DNA of 64,000 bases from Paenibacillus marchantiae (GTDB taxonomy: Bacteria; Bacillota; Bacilli; Paenibacillales; Paenibacillaceae). Made by a program: the position numbers and the translations under genes. Positions 55,101 to 62,828 of this stretch are shown in pieces (position 1 is the first letter of the stretch; each line of letters begins with the position of its first letter). The DNA lies in the NCBI RefSeq assembly GCF_028771845.1, contig NZ_CP118270.1, positions 6,882,001 to 6,946,000 on the forward strand, written 5' to 3'. The notes under the pieces are model-generated. The model was not told the origin of the DNA, made no database searches, and saw only the letters and a list, made by a program, of their open reading frames with translations.

Positions 55101-55227
55101 CCTTCTGATCTTCATATTGTCCTGGCACTTTATAATAAGCGCGGGTGATGTCCCAGCTGCGCAGCTCCATTTGCTCCAACCACTGACGTTCGGACAACTC
55201 GCGAATAAATCGTCTGATGCGTTCCAA
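52120..55227 (-). CDS. alpha-mannosidase, GH38 (long, Ams1-like form)
   Basis: The 1035-residue protein has an N-terminal extension of about 230 residues with a beta-sandwich, then the GH38 core: QSHIDIAWLWPVRET (His240 and Asp242 bind zinc), EWLPDTFGYCASLPQ (nucleophile Asp352), LYGHGDGGGG and NQFHDIIPGS. The end (FKPYEIKTVLLR) is typical of the Ams1/class II type. It lacks a signal peptide. With the other GH38 it covers different alpha-mannosidic linkages; which ones cannot be told. It starts 4 nt after the GH3 stop. Confidence 0.93.
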   Translation of the reverse strand: MERIRRFIRELSERQWLEQMELRSWDITRAYYKVPGQYEDQKAYPEGEGLNRFPSDQGTTYFFRTRLDVPASWQKEPYGLVFESGGEGLLRVNGHSYQGLDRNHTYVTLDPSRVGAQPELEIELFDPVPEPVDPLNQQAVIQPPITSISSLLVRPNEPVRSLMYTVTIVRDSAVLLPESDFRRVRLLEAIYRAMDQFVGLTEDAVKQGNGIHSIEEGLIHEVREIGGNAEGLEHMVGQSHIDIAWLWPVRETVRKTSRTFSTVDALMNEYPEYVYSQSQPLLYAFLKEHDPELYERVKKRIAEGRWELVGGMWVEPDLNIPSGESLIRQMLYGQRFYMEEFGKTSQIEWLPDTFGYCASLPQILKHGNVEYFMTTKLGWNDTNVFPYDLFHWVGIDGMSILSYLNHGVNEHTLPKDIHDHWQSYREKAAHPEHMLLYGHGDGGGGVTREMLEYVDRSELMVGQPKNGYSTAGAFFDGIEKAQPDLPKWHGDLYLELHRGTYTTHGRNKRNNRKAEVLYREAELWNTLALPDMEPQQDAEVRLALHDGWKLILLNQFHDIIPGSAITESYVTSDEEYIRVFELGRAGLNQGVAALTRGINTQGPEGSVPYVVFNSLGWNRSEVVQLQMQDGLDRYVIDEEGQRLRMDQEDGQISVLVTDIPAFGHKTIWLVPENARETNVREMASIAGQKNFTDTWETAYYHVQFSERGEISRLWDKTAEREILKPGERGNQFHFFHDRPTLWDAWDIDSRYEAQIAGEVELLEKKLVLAGTTKDVLRFQWKLHQSVITQDMVFYHDNRRIDFKTHVSWNEDHKLLKVGFPIDVVSSKATYEIPFGALERPTHRNTSWEQAQYEVCGHRFADVAEHGYGVSLLNDCKYGYDVQGSTIRLSLLRAPRWPDRTADIGEHDFTYSLYPHEGDWRSAHTVRQAAELNHEVPVHQVDQNAGVRPATGSWIEFDSNHVILDTVKPAEAGNGTVLRFYESSGTRERVTLQWPHAFEQAYLSNALEEAGEPLDTTNGQITLSFKPYEIKTVLLR

Positions 55228-55231
55228 TTCC

Positions 55232-57580
55232 TTACGCCTCCTCTACCGTCAGCTCGGCGAACTGCGTATCTTTCACATGTCTTCCGATATGAATATGGAA
55301 TTGTCCTGGTTCAACGACAGGCGTGAGATCACGACCGATATATTGCAGCTGCTCCGCTCCAATATGGAAGGCTACCGTCTTCGTCTCTCCAGGTTCCAAA
55401 TTCACTTTTTCAAACCCCTTCAGCTCTTTAGCTGGACGTGCCACCCGGCTAACCACGTCGGATACATACATCTGAATGACTTCTGCACCTCTGCAAGACC
55501 CTGTATTGGTGACTTCCACTGATACGGTGACTGTCTCGTTGGCCGTCATCGATTCTGTACTTAGCTTCGGCTCACTGTAATCAAAAGTAGTATAGCTAAG
55601 CCCATATCCGAATGGATAACGAGGCTCCAGATCCTCTTCCAAATAACGCTTGCCGCGTGAACGTTTGCCATTATAGTAAATCGGTAATTGACCTACATGC
55701 TTCGGAATGGATACCGTCAGTTTGCCGGACGGATTCACTTCGCCGAACAAGATGTCCGCAATGGCATGCCCACCCTCTTGACCTGGGTACCATGCTTCCA
55801 GAATGGCATCGGCATGTTCATCCACCCAAGGCTCGGTGATCGGGCGACCGTTGATATAAACAATGACAAGTGTTTTGCCAAGCTTGTGGATCTCCTGAAT
55901 CAGCTCCAGCTGGACTCCGGCGAGTCCAAGCGTCATGCGGTCAATGCCTTCCCCACACTCCATGTCATTCCATGAGTTATCGGACACATTGGAAGCACCT
56001 GTCTTCAGATCGATTGTTCCTTCACCAAAATCACGGGCACTCGAGCCGCCAACGACCATGATGACCGTATCGGCCTGACGTGCAGTTTCTATTGCGTGCT
56101 CGAACCCTTCTCTCGAATCACCCTTGATGCGACATCCCGGTGCATAGAGCACCTGATTTTCACTATTTGAATGTTCAGCTGAGCCTTCCCCTGCGTGCCC
56201 ACTCTCACTTACAGCAAGCTTACTGCGGATGCCATCCAGCACCGTAGCCACTTTGGACTTCGGTTGGGGGGAAGTATAATCGCCCAACTGGTTGTAGGCT
56301 TGGTCCGCATTAGGACCAATGACAGCAATTCGGCCCGCTGTTGGCGTCGACAGAGGTAACGTTGCAGCTTCATTTTTGAGCAAGACCACACCTTCTGCAG
56401 CCAATTGGCGTGCCAGTTGAATATGCTCTTCACTGCCAATGACTTCTGCAGCTCGATCGGCATCCACATAAGGCTGCTCAAATAATCCTAGCTTGAATTT
56501 CAGTGCCAGCACACGGCGGACAGCTTGATCCAGTACATGCATTTCAAGTTTGCCTTCCGAGATCGCTTGCACCAGATATTGTCCAAACATCTCACCGGAC
56601 ATTTCCATATCAATACCAGCCTGAATGGCCTGTACGGATGCTTCCAATCCATCTGCCGCCACATCATGCCCACTTGCGAGCATGTTGATGGCACCGCAGT
56701 CCGTAATCACCAGACCGTCAAAGCCCCAGTCTTTTCGCAGAACGTCATCCAGCAGTTCCGTATTAACCGTACACGGGATACCGTCGATTTCGTTATAAGC
56801 CGGCATAATGGATTGAGCACCTGCTTCAACAGCTTTGCGGAACGGATACAGATCTACTTCCAGCAGCTCACGCCAGCCCATATGCACAGGTCCCGCATTG
56901 CGTCCACCTTCCGAGCTGCCATAACCGACAAAGTGTTTCAGTGTAGCCGCTACCGCATCCTCTTGGTCCAAACGCTCGCCCTGAAGTCCTTGCACGGAAG
57001 CAACAGCTAGCTCACCAATGAGATACGGGTCTTCACCAAAGCATTCCTCGGTACGCCCCCAGCGTGGATCACGTACAACATCCAACACCGGAGAATACGT
57101 TACCGCACCGCCTTGAGCACGCGTCTCGCGAGCGACTGCCCGACACATGTCTCGGTACAGATCCACATTCCAAGTACTTCCTAAGAGCAGAGGAACCGGA
57201 TAGACCGTACCGTCAATCGCCATATGTCCGTGAGAGCATTCCTCTCCGATCAGAATGGGAATCCCCAGTCTGGAATGCTCTACAGCATGGCGCTGAATGA
57301 GGTTTACTGCTTCTGCCCCTTCTCTGGCAGACAGTCCATTTTCAAGCGTAACACCCGTCCATGGATCTGCACGAAGTGCACCGTACAGGGAGCCTATGCC
57401 CCCGTTTTCCACCTGCTGCTTAAAGGATTCATTCAGCGTGATGTTCCCTTGATCATTCGTATATGTCTGCCAACCAAAAGGCTGGATGAGTTGACCCGCC
57501 TTTTCTTCCGTCGTCATTAAGCTCAGCAGATGTTCTACTCGCTCTTCCACGGATTTGCTTTTATCCTTATATATCATCAT
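55232..57580 (-). CDS. glycoside hydrolase family 3 (beta-glucosidase-like)
   Basis: The 782-residue protein has the GH3 barrel (RDPRWGRTEECFGEDP at 170-185, KHFVGYGSSEGGRN, nucleophile Asp294 in LVITDCGAI), the alpha/beta domain (about 390-640) and a C-terminal fibronectin type III-like domain (ETVTVSVEVTNTGSCRGAEVIQMYV). This three-domain layout fits beta-glucosidase or beta-xylosidase and not single-domain NagZ. No signal peptide. In this locus it may remove a beta-linked capping or core sugar. Confidence 0.92.
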   Translation of the reverse strand: MMIYKDKSKSVEERVEHLLSLMTTEEKAGQLIQPFGWQTYTNDQGNITLNESFKQQVENGGIGSLYGALRADPWTGVTLENGLSAREGAEAVNLIQRHAVEHSRLGIPILIGEECSHGHMAIDGTVYPVPLLLGSTWNVDLYRDMCRAVARETRAQGGAVTYSPVLDVVRDPRWGRTEECFGEDPYLIGELAVASVQGLQGERLDQEDAVAATLKHFVGYGSSEGGRNAGPVHMGWRELLEVDLYPFRKAVEAGAQSIMPAYNEIDGIPCTVNTELLDDVLRKDWGFDGLVITDCGAINMLASGHDVAADGLEASVQAIQAGIDMEMSGEMFGQYLVQAISEGKLEMHVLDQAVRRVLALKFKLGLFEQPYVDADRAAEVIGSEEHIQLARQLAAEGVVLLKNEAATLPLSTPTAGRIAVIGPNADQAYNQLGDYTSPQPKSKVATVLDGIRSKLAVSESGHAGEGSAEHSNSENQVLYAPGCRIKGDSREGFEHAIETARQADTVIMVVGGSSARDFGEGTIDLKTGASNVSDNSWNDMECGEGIDRMTLGLAGVQLELIQEIHKLGKTLVIVYINGRPITEPWVDEHADAILEAWYPGQEGGHAIADILFGEVNPSGKLTVSIPKHVGQLPIYYNGKRSRGKRYLEEDLEPRYPFGYGLSYTTFDYSEPKLSTESMTANETVTVSVEVTNTGSCRGAEVIQMYVSDVVSRVARPAKELKGFEKVNLEPGETKTVAFHIGAEQLQYIGRDLTPVVEPGQFHIHIGRHVKDTQFAELTVEEA

Positions 57581-57613
57581 CCTTCGACGCCTCCACCCTA
57601 TAGAAGTGATTCG

Positions 57614-58528
57614 TTACTCTTTGACAGCTCCGACCGTCAGACCTTGTACAAAGTAACGCTGGAAGAACGGATATGCGAAAATAATCGGCAACGTGGCGAG
57701 AACCACCATGGCCATCCGTGAAGTATCCTGCGGGATGGATTGCATCGCCGCCAGACTCATCGAGCTGTTCGCCGAGTTCTGCTGGATGAACTGGATGCTG
57801 GACTCGATCCGCATCAGCATCGATTGCAGCGGTACGAGGTTGGGGTTATCGATATATAACAGCGCATTGAACCAATCGTTCCAGTAACCGAGCGTACTGA
57901 ACAATCCGATTGTCGCCAGCCCTGGCAGTGATAATGGAATGACAATTTTCATAAACGTATAGAATTCTCCGGCTCCATCAATTTTCGCGGATTCAATGAC
58001 TGCATCCGGCACACTGGTTGAATAGAACGTACGCAGGATCATGATATAGAAGGCATTCATTGCAAGCGGCAGAACCAGTGCCCATATGCTATCTTTTAAA
58101 TGAAGAAGTTGGGATACGACCATATAGGTCGGAATCATCCCGCCGTTGAACAACATGGTCAGAATGGCAAATATGGAGAAAAATCTCCGATAACGGAAAC
58201 TCTTGCGGGAAATTGCATAAGCATACAGCGACATTAGAATCAGACTTATGATGGTACCCAGCACCGTCACCAAAATGGTTACCCCATAAGCACGCAGCAG
58301 CGTGTCTCCACTCTGCCACACAAACTGATAGGCTGCGAGACTCCATTCCTTCGGAATCAGTCGATACCCGTCACGGGCCAGTGCTTTCTCGTCCGTGAAC
58401 GAGATGATCACTACAAACACGAAAGGAAATACACAGATTAAAGCGAATAGTCCGGCCAAAATATTCATAATGACGTTCCAGCCATTGGATACATGATGGA
58501 AGTCGCGTTTTTTTACGATTTGAGCCAC
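57614..58528 (-). CDS. sugar ABC transporter permease (LplC/YtcP type)
   Basis: The 304-residue membrane protein has six helices and the EAA loop ESAKIDGAGEFYTFMKIVIPLSLP, with the C-terminal PFFQRYFVQGLTVGAVKE typical of the second permease in LplABC-like importers. No ATPase gene is in the operon; such systems usually share MsmK-type ATPases encoded elsewhere. Confidence 0.92.
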   Translation of the reverse strand: MAQIVKKRDFHHVSNGWNVIMNILAGLFALICVFPFVFVVIISFTDEKALARDGYRLIPKEWSLAAYQFVWQSGDTLLRAYGVTILVTVLGTIISLILMSLYAYAISRKSFRYRRFFSIFAILTMLFNGGMIPTYMVVSQLLHLKDSIWALVLPLAMNAFYIMILRTFYSTSVPDAVIESAKIDGAGEFYTFMKIVIPLSLPGLATIGLFSTLGYWNDWFNALLYIDNPNLVPLQSMLMRIESSIQFIQQNSANSSMSLAAMQSIPQDTSRMAMVVLATLPIIFAYPFFQRYFVQGLTVGAVKE

Positions 58529-58552
58529 AGTGGTTCACTCCTTTCCCTTGTC

Positions 58553-59482
58553 CTAGAATAGGCTGCTATCTTTATCGATTTTGCGTACAACATAGTTGGA
58601 AATGATAACAAGCACGAAGCCTACAACGGATTGATACAATCCGGCAGCGGTACTCATGCCAATCTCACCACTTGTTTTCAAGCCACGATACACATAGGTA
58701 TCAATAACATTGGTAACGGCATACAGCGTACCCGAATCCCTTGGAACCTGATAGAAGAGACCAAAGTCGGCATAGAAGATGCGACCCACAGCCAGCAACG
58801 TCATAATAATAATGATAGGTGAGAGCAAAGGAATCGTAATGTTGCGGATCTGCTGCCATTTATTGGCGCCATCGATCATCGCTGCCTCATACAGCGACCG
58901 ATCAATCCCCAGAATGGAAGCGAGATAGACAATGCTGTTGTACCCGATCGTTTTCCACAAAGCTACAAACACCAGGATATACGGCCAATACTTCGCTTCC
59001 GAATACCACTGAATCGGTTCCACACCGAACCACCCAATAATCTGGTTCAACATCCCCCGATCCATGCTCAGGAAGCTGAACGCGAAATAACCGACAATAA
59101 CCCAGGATAGGAAATACGGCAGGAACATACCTGTTTGATACAATTTGGCTAATCGTTTATTGACCAGCTCCGAGAGCAGAATTGCCAAACCTACAGCGAA
59201 TACCAGCCCCAGAATAATAATGGCAAGGTTATAAAAAAGCGTGTTTCGAGTAATGAGCCAAGCATCGTTAGTGCTGAACAGGAATTTAAAGTTATCCCAA
59301 CCCACCCATTCGCTCTTCATCAGACTGGCCCAGAAGCCTTCGCGGCTGAAACGATATTGTTTGAATGCTGCTACTGTACCAACCAGTGGCAAGTAGGAGA
59401 AGAAGAAGAACCAGATGGCGCCTGGTAGCACCATGAACAGCATGACTCGGTTTCTAATCAGATTTTTCAAAAATGCGGTCAT
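58553..59482 (-). CDS. sugar ABC transporter permease (LplB type)
   Basis: The ATG at 59482 is used because AAGGAGG lies 8 nt upstream; the frame extends to 59530 but that part overlaps a terminator. The 309-residue protein has six membrane helices and the EAA loop EAAMIDGANKWQQIRNITIPLL. It pairs with the downstream LplC-type permease. Confidence 0.92.
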   Translation of the reverse strand: MTAFLKNLIRNRVMLFMVLPGAIWFFFFSYLPLVGTVAAFKQYRFSREGFWASLMKSEWVGWDNFKFLFSTNDAWLITRNTLFYNLAIIILGLVFAVGLAILLSELVNKRLAKLYQTGMFLPYFLSWVIVGYFAFSFLSMDRGMLNQIIGWFGVEPIQWYSEAKYWPYILVFVALWKTIGYNSIVYLASILGIDRSLYEAAMIDGANKWQQIRNITIPLLSPIIIIMTLLAVGRIFYADFGLFYQVPRDSGTLYAVTNVIDTYVYRGLKTSGEIGMSTAAGLYQSVVGFVLVIISNYVVRKIDKDSSLF

Positions 59483-59509
59483 ATGGAGATCCTCCTTCAG
59501 GCTTGAATG

Positions 59510-59545
59510 AAAAAGGATCGGGCGCAACAAGCAGCGGCCCGATCC
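59510..59545 (-). terminator. intercistronic terminator between binding-protein and permease genes
   Basis: GGATCGGGC (59515-59523) and GCCCGATCC (59537-59545) pair perfectly; in the minus direction TTTTTC follows. It lies directly before the permease ribosome binding site and probably lets some transcripts stop, so that binding protein is made in excess. Confidence 0.75.
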
Positions 59546-59557
59546 CGGAATTTACCC

Positions 59558-61030
59558 TTACTTATTTGCCGCTCTCCAGGCATCAAGCTGGGTTTGGGCT
59601 TCAGCCATCACTTTTTCAAGTCCGGCTTGATTGAACTTCTCAATCACTTGCTCCAAATTGTTCTCTGGGTCCAGCGTACCTGTCATCAATGCGGCCCAGT
59701 ATTGCTCTTTGACATTCTGCACAGCTGTCAGTTCCGACGACACCTTACTTGAGTCAAAGTTAAAGCTCAGAATTGGGGAATTTACACCCTCTGCATTAAA
59801 CTTCTTAAACTCATCCCATTTGTTATCCGGGTCATTGTTGTTCAGATACAACAACATGTTGTTACCGAGGGAGTAAGAAGGCATATCGTAGTTCTTGGAT
59901 TCAGCGAGATTTTCCATGTGCGTGTCATCCACTTTTTTGTAGTGGACGCCTTCAATACCGGAATCAACCATATTGCGCAGGACTGGATCTGTATTCAACA
60001 GGTTCAGGAACTCCATTGCTTTCTCCGGATATTCGGAGTTAGCCGAGATGGCCATGATCGAACCTTGTACAGACGTGTTAGTGATGATCGCATCACTAGC
60101 TGGTGTGGAAACTACCGGATATCCGTAACTTGCCGACCATTGGTTGTCTGCAAGCGGTTGAGTTTGTGCACGATCCAGGAACCAGTTGCCTGATGTAGTC
60201 AGGTCATTGGTAGAGCCTGTTGTTGCTGCCTCTGCAGATACATAACCAGCTTTATAGTATTTGCTCATCGTTTTGAGTGCTGCTTTCATTTCCGGAGTAT
60301 CCAGAATGTTCACGATCTTGTAATCCGTTGTATCCAGTTTGATCGCCATTGGCAAATTCTGAATGACATAGTCATAAGGAACATAAGGAACGAAGTTTTT
60401 ATCCATTCCAAATGGAGTCACGCTTGGCTCATTTTCCTTGATTGTTTTGAGCAAAGGCTCCAGACTGTCCAACGTACGGATATTGGAGATGTCCATTTTG
60501 TATTTATCAAGCAGCGTTTTGTTGAAACGCCATACCTCTTGTTGAGGCAGCTCTTTGTTGGCCGGAATTCCGTAATTGTGTCCGTCTACTTTCGAACCAC
60601 TCAGGAATGCAGGATCAATCGTTTTAATAAGGTCCTGACCATATTTAGGGAGCAAGTCATCCAGTTCCAGGAATGCACCCTTTCTGGCATTTTGAACATA
60701 ATCGAATCCGCCGGAAGAGGTGAACAGGATGTCCATTGGCTCGCCGGATGCTACGTTAACTTGCATTTTTTGCGGATAGTCACCCCAGTCAACCATTTTC
60801 ATCGTTACTGTGGCATTAATTTTTTCTTTCGTGTACTTGCTGACTTCTTCCATCACTTTATTAACATCTTTCTGAGGGGTACCAATGGTGTACCAGATCA
60901 GCTCGACAGGAGCCTCTCCTGCTTCCCCTGATTCTGAAGCATCCTTGCTTCCTCCACAGGCGCTAAGAACGAGTGTAACCGCCATCAATAATGCAAGTAC
61001 GAGAGAAAAACTTTTTCTTTGTTTACTCAT
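59558..61030 (-). CDS. sugar-binding lipoprotein of ABC importer (LplA type)
   Basis: The 490-residue protein has a lipoprotein signal peptide with lipobox LSAC (Cys25), followed by GGSKDASES linker and a two-lobed solute-binding domain of the large LplA-like group (PVELIWYTIGTPQKDVNKVMEEVSKY; GEPMDILFTSSG). It captures oligosaccharide outside the membrane. The following glycosidases point to mannose-containing glycans. GGAGG lies 9 nt before the ATG. Confidence 0.93.
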   Translation of the reverse strand: MSKQRKSFSLVLALLMAVTLVLSACGGSKDASESGEAGEAPVELIWYTIGTPQKDVNKVMEEVSKYTKEKINATVTMKMVDWGDYPQKMQVNVASGEPMDILFTSSGGFDYVQNARKGAFLELDDLLPKYGQDLIKTIDPAFLSGSKVDGHNYGIPANKELPQQEVWRFNKTLLDKYKMDISNIRTLDSLEPLLKTIKENEPSVTPFGMDKNFVPYVPYDYVIQNLPMAIKLDTTDYKIVNILDTPEMKAALKTMSKYYKAGYVSAEAATTGSTNDLTTSGNWFLDRAQTQPLADNQWSASYGYPVVSTPASDAIITNTSVQGSIMAISANSEYPEKAMEFLNLLNTDPVLRNMVDSGIEGVHYKKVDDTHMENLAESKNYDMPSYSLGNNMLLYLNNNDPDNKWDEFKKFNAEGVNSPILSFNFDSSKVSSELTAVQNVKEQYWAALMTGTLDPENNLEQVIEKFNQAGLEKVMAEAQTQLDAWRAANK

Positions 61031-61095
61031 TTCCTTGATCCTCCCTTTTCGTGTTCCCTTTAGCTCTACAAACTAACTGCTTTAACCTTATCGAA

Positions 61096-61109
61096 TGAAA
61101 GCATTTTCA
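61096..61109. promoter_or_regulatory. candidate CcpA site (cre) upstream of the importer operon
   Basis: TGAAAGCATTTTCA agrees with TGWAANCGNTNWCA at 13 of 14 positions (A for the central G). It lies 66 nt before the binding-protein start, where binding would repress during growth on preferred sugars. Confidence 0.5.
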
Positions 61110-61135
61110 AAAAGAAGATAAACTTAATATTTCGA

Positions 61136-61180
61136 GGTACAAATTAAAGAGAAATCTGTACTGATTCATTAATTTGTACC
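61136..61180. promoter_or_regulatory. 11-bp inverted repeat upstream of the importer operon
   Basis: GGTACAAATTA (61136-61146) and TAATTTGTACC (61170-61180) are perfect complements 23 nt apart, with a further CTGTAC between. There is no U-run. The position upstream of a YesN-type regulated operon suggests an operator for the response regulator. Confidence 0.45.
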
Positions 61181-61312
61181 TATTTGAATAAATCGCTTAC
61201 ATCAAAAAGACATGCTGAGTAACATTTGGCATCAACTCCATAGCATGCCCTCCTGTCCCCAGAATGTCTCATTCATTTCAGTCCACTGGTCCAATCGGTG
61301 ATCCGCTGAACA

Positions 61313-62827
61313 TTATCCAAAAACCTTAAAATCAGTTGGTGAAATTCCCACATACTTGCGGAACTGTTTATAGAAATATCCGGTCTCCCAGTACCCGACA
61401 TTCCTTGCGATCTCATGTACTTTCAGATTTGAATTGCGCAGCTGTTCCTTGGCACGTTCAATCCGGTATTTATTGATATATTCGGCAAAAGTCTCCCCGG
61501 TCTCCTTGTGGAACAGTTGTCCCAAATATACTGGATGAAGATGATAGTGAGCACCCAGCAGCTTCAGGGAAAGCTCTTCTGCGTAATGTTTGTCAATATG
61601 TTGAAGCACCTGGTTGACGATTGGATTCTTTAAATCCTGAAGCAAAGACTGAATCGTCTCCGAACCAACCTGCTGCAACGCCTGCACGAGTTCATCAAAG
61701 GTTCCGCTGTCCAATACAAGACGAAGTCCGCGTTGGTAAATAGCCGATTCATCCGAATGTTTGATGCCCTCCAATTCCATCTTGAAACGAATGACCACTT
61801 CCAGTGCGATGTTCTGCAACTCAGCCGGAGTAACCCCGTCGCGGTGCTGTTCAAAATCGACCCGAATTCGCTCCGCAAGCAGCTCTGCATTACGGGATAG
61901 AATGAGCTTCGCGTACTCCTTCCAATCGATCGAAAAGGAAGAAGCAGAGCTTCCCCCCTTCTCCAATATGGCATGATCGATCACTTTGAGATCGGGATAG
62001 ATCATCACATACTGGAGCGCCTTTTTCGCCTCCTGATAGCTTGTCGGCGCATGGTGAAGTCCACGTATCAGACTTCCTACCCCAATCAGAACAGCAGGAT
62101 GTGTCTCACATAGCGCAGCGGATAATGCCTGAAGGCACTCCATAAACTTCTCTTTTTCGTCCTCGCCTGCATGCAAATTGGCAACTATGACGATGTCTCC
62201 ATCGATGTCATGAAATATATTCACATAGGACTTATCCTTCAGCATGTCCTCCACTCGCTCGAACATGCCGGATACTTCCCCTTTTGTCCGCAGGATAGCT
62301 ACTGCAACATCAGGTGCATCCAGCGAAAGGTTCAAGAACTGTGCCCGTTCCTCGAATTCCGTGGCGGCAATCTGTCTCGTCAGCCATCGATGAAGAATGT
62401 TGTCTTTCAGAATCTGAACACCATAAGCATCATCCGTTTGAGGAGACAATGCATGGTCCAGCTTGGAAGCCGTATTACGAAGCGTCGATTCCAGCTCTTC
62501 CACATTGATCGGTTTGAGCAGGTAATTTTCGATGCCTAGCTGCATGCCCTCTTTCAAATATTCAAACTCATTAAAACCACTTAAAATAATCACCTTGATC
62601 TCAGGCTGCAACTGCCTTGCTTCCCGAATCAGATCCAGACCATTCATGAATGGCATCGATATATCCGTGATCAGAATGTCCACAGGCTGCGCAGACAAGG
62701 CGTTTAATGCGGCTTGTCCATTGCCGGCATGACTTACAATTTCCATATCAAACGACGACCAATCCAAAATATCGTACAATCCTTCAATGATGAACGGTTC
62801 ATCATCCACAATAAATACCTTATACAT
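61313..62827 (-). CDS. YesN-type response regulator (receiver plus AraC HTH)
   Basis: The 504-residue protein has a receiver domain (FIVDDEPFI; phospho-acceptor Asp55 in ITDISMPFMNG; Lys105 in LLKPINVEE), a long middle region (about 130-390) and a C-terminal AraC helix-turn-helix (LSLKLLGAHYHLHPVYLGQLFHKET, KVHEIARNVGYWETGYFYKQFRK). It starts 1 nt after the sensor kinase stop. It probably activates the importer and glycosidase genes downstream. Confidence 0.94.
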   Translation of the reverse strand: MYKVFIVDDEPFIIEGLYDILDWSSFDMEIVSHAGNGQAALNALSAQPVDILITDISMPFMNGLDLIREARQLQPEIKVIILSGFNEFEYLKEGMQLGIENYLLKPINVEELESTLRNTASKLDHALSPQTDDAYGVQILKDNILHRWLTRQIAATEFEERAQFLNLSLDAPDVAVAILRTKGEVSGMFERVEDMLKDKSYVNIFHDIDGDIVIVANLHAGEDEKEKFMECLQALSAALCETHPAVLIGVGSLIRGLHHAPTSYQEAKKALQYVMIYPDLKVIDHAILEKGGSSASSFSIDWKEYAKLILSRNAELLAERIRVDFEQHRDGVTPAELQNIALEVVIRFKMELEGIKHSDESAIYQRGLRLVLDSGTFDELVQALQQVGSETIQSLLQDLKNPIVNQVLQHIDKHYAEELSLKLLGAHYHLHPVYLGQLFHKETGETFAEYINKYRIERAKEQLRNSNLKVHEIARNVGYWETGYFYKQFRKYVGISPTDFKVFG

Positions 62828-62828
62828 A

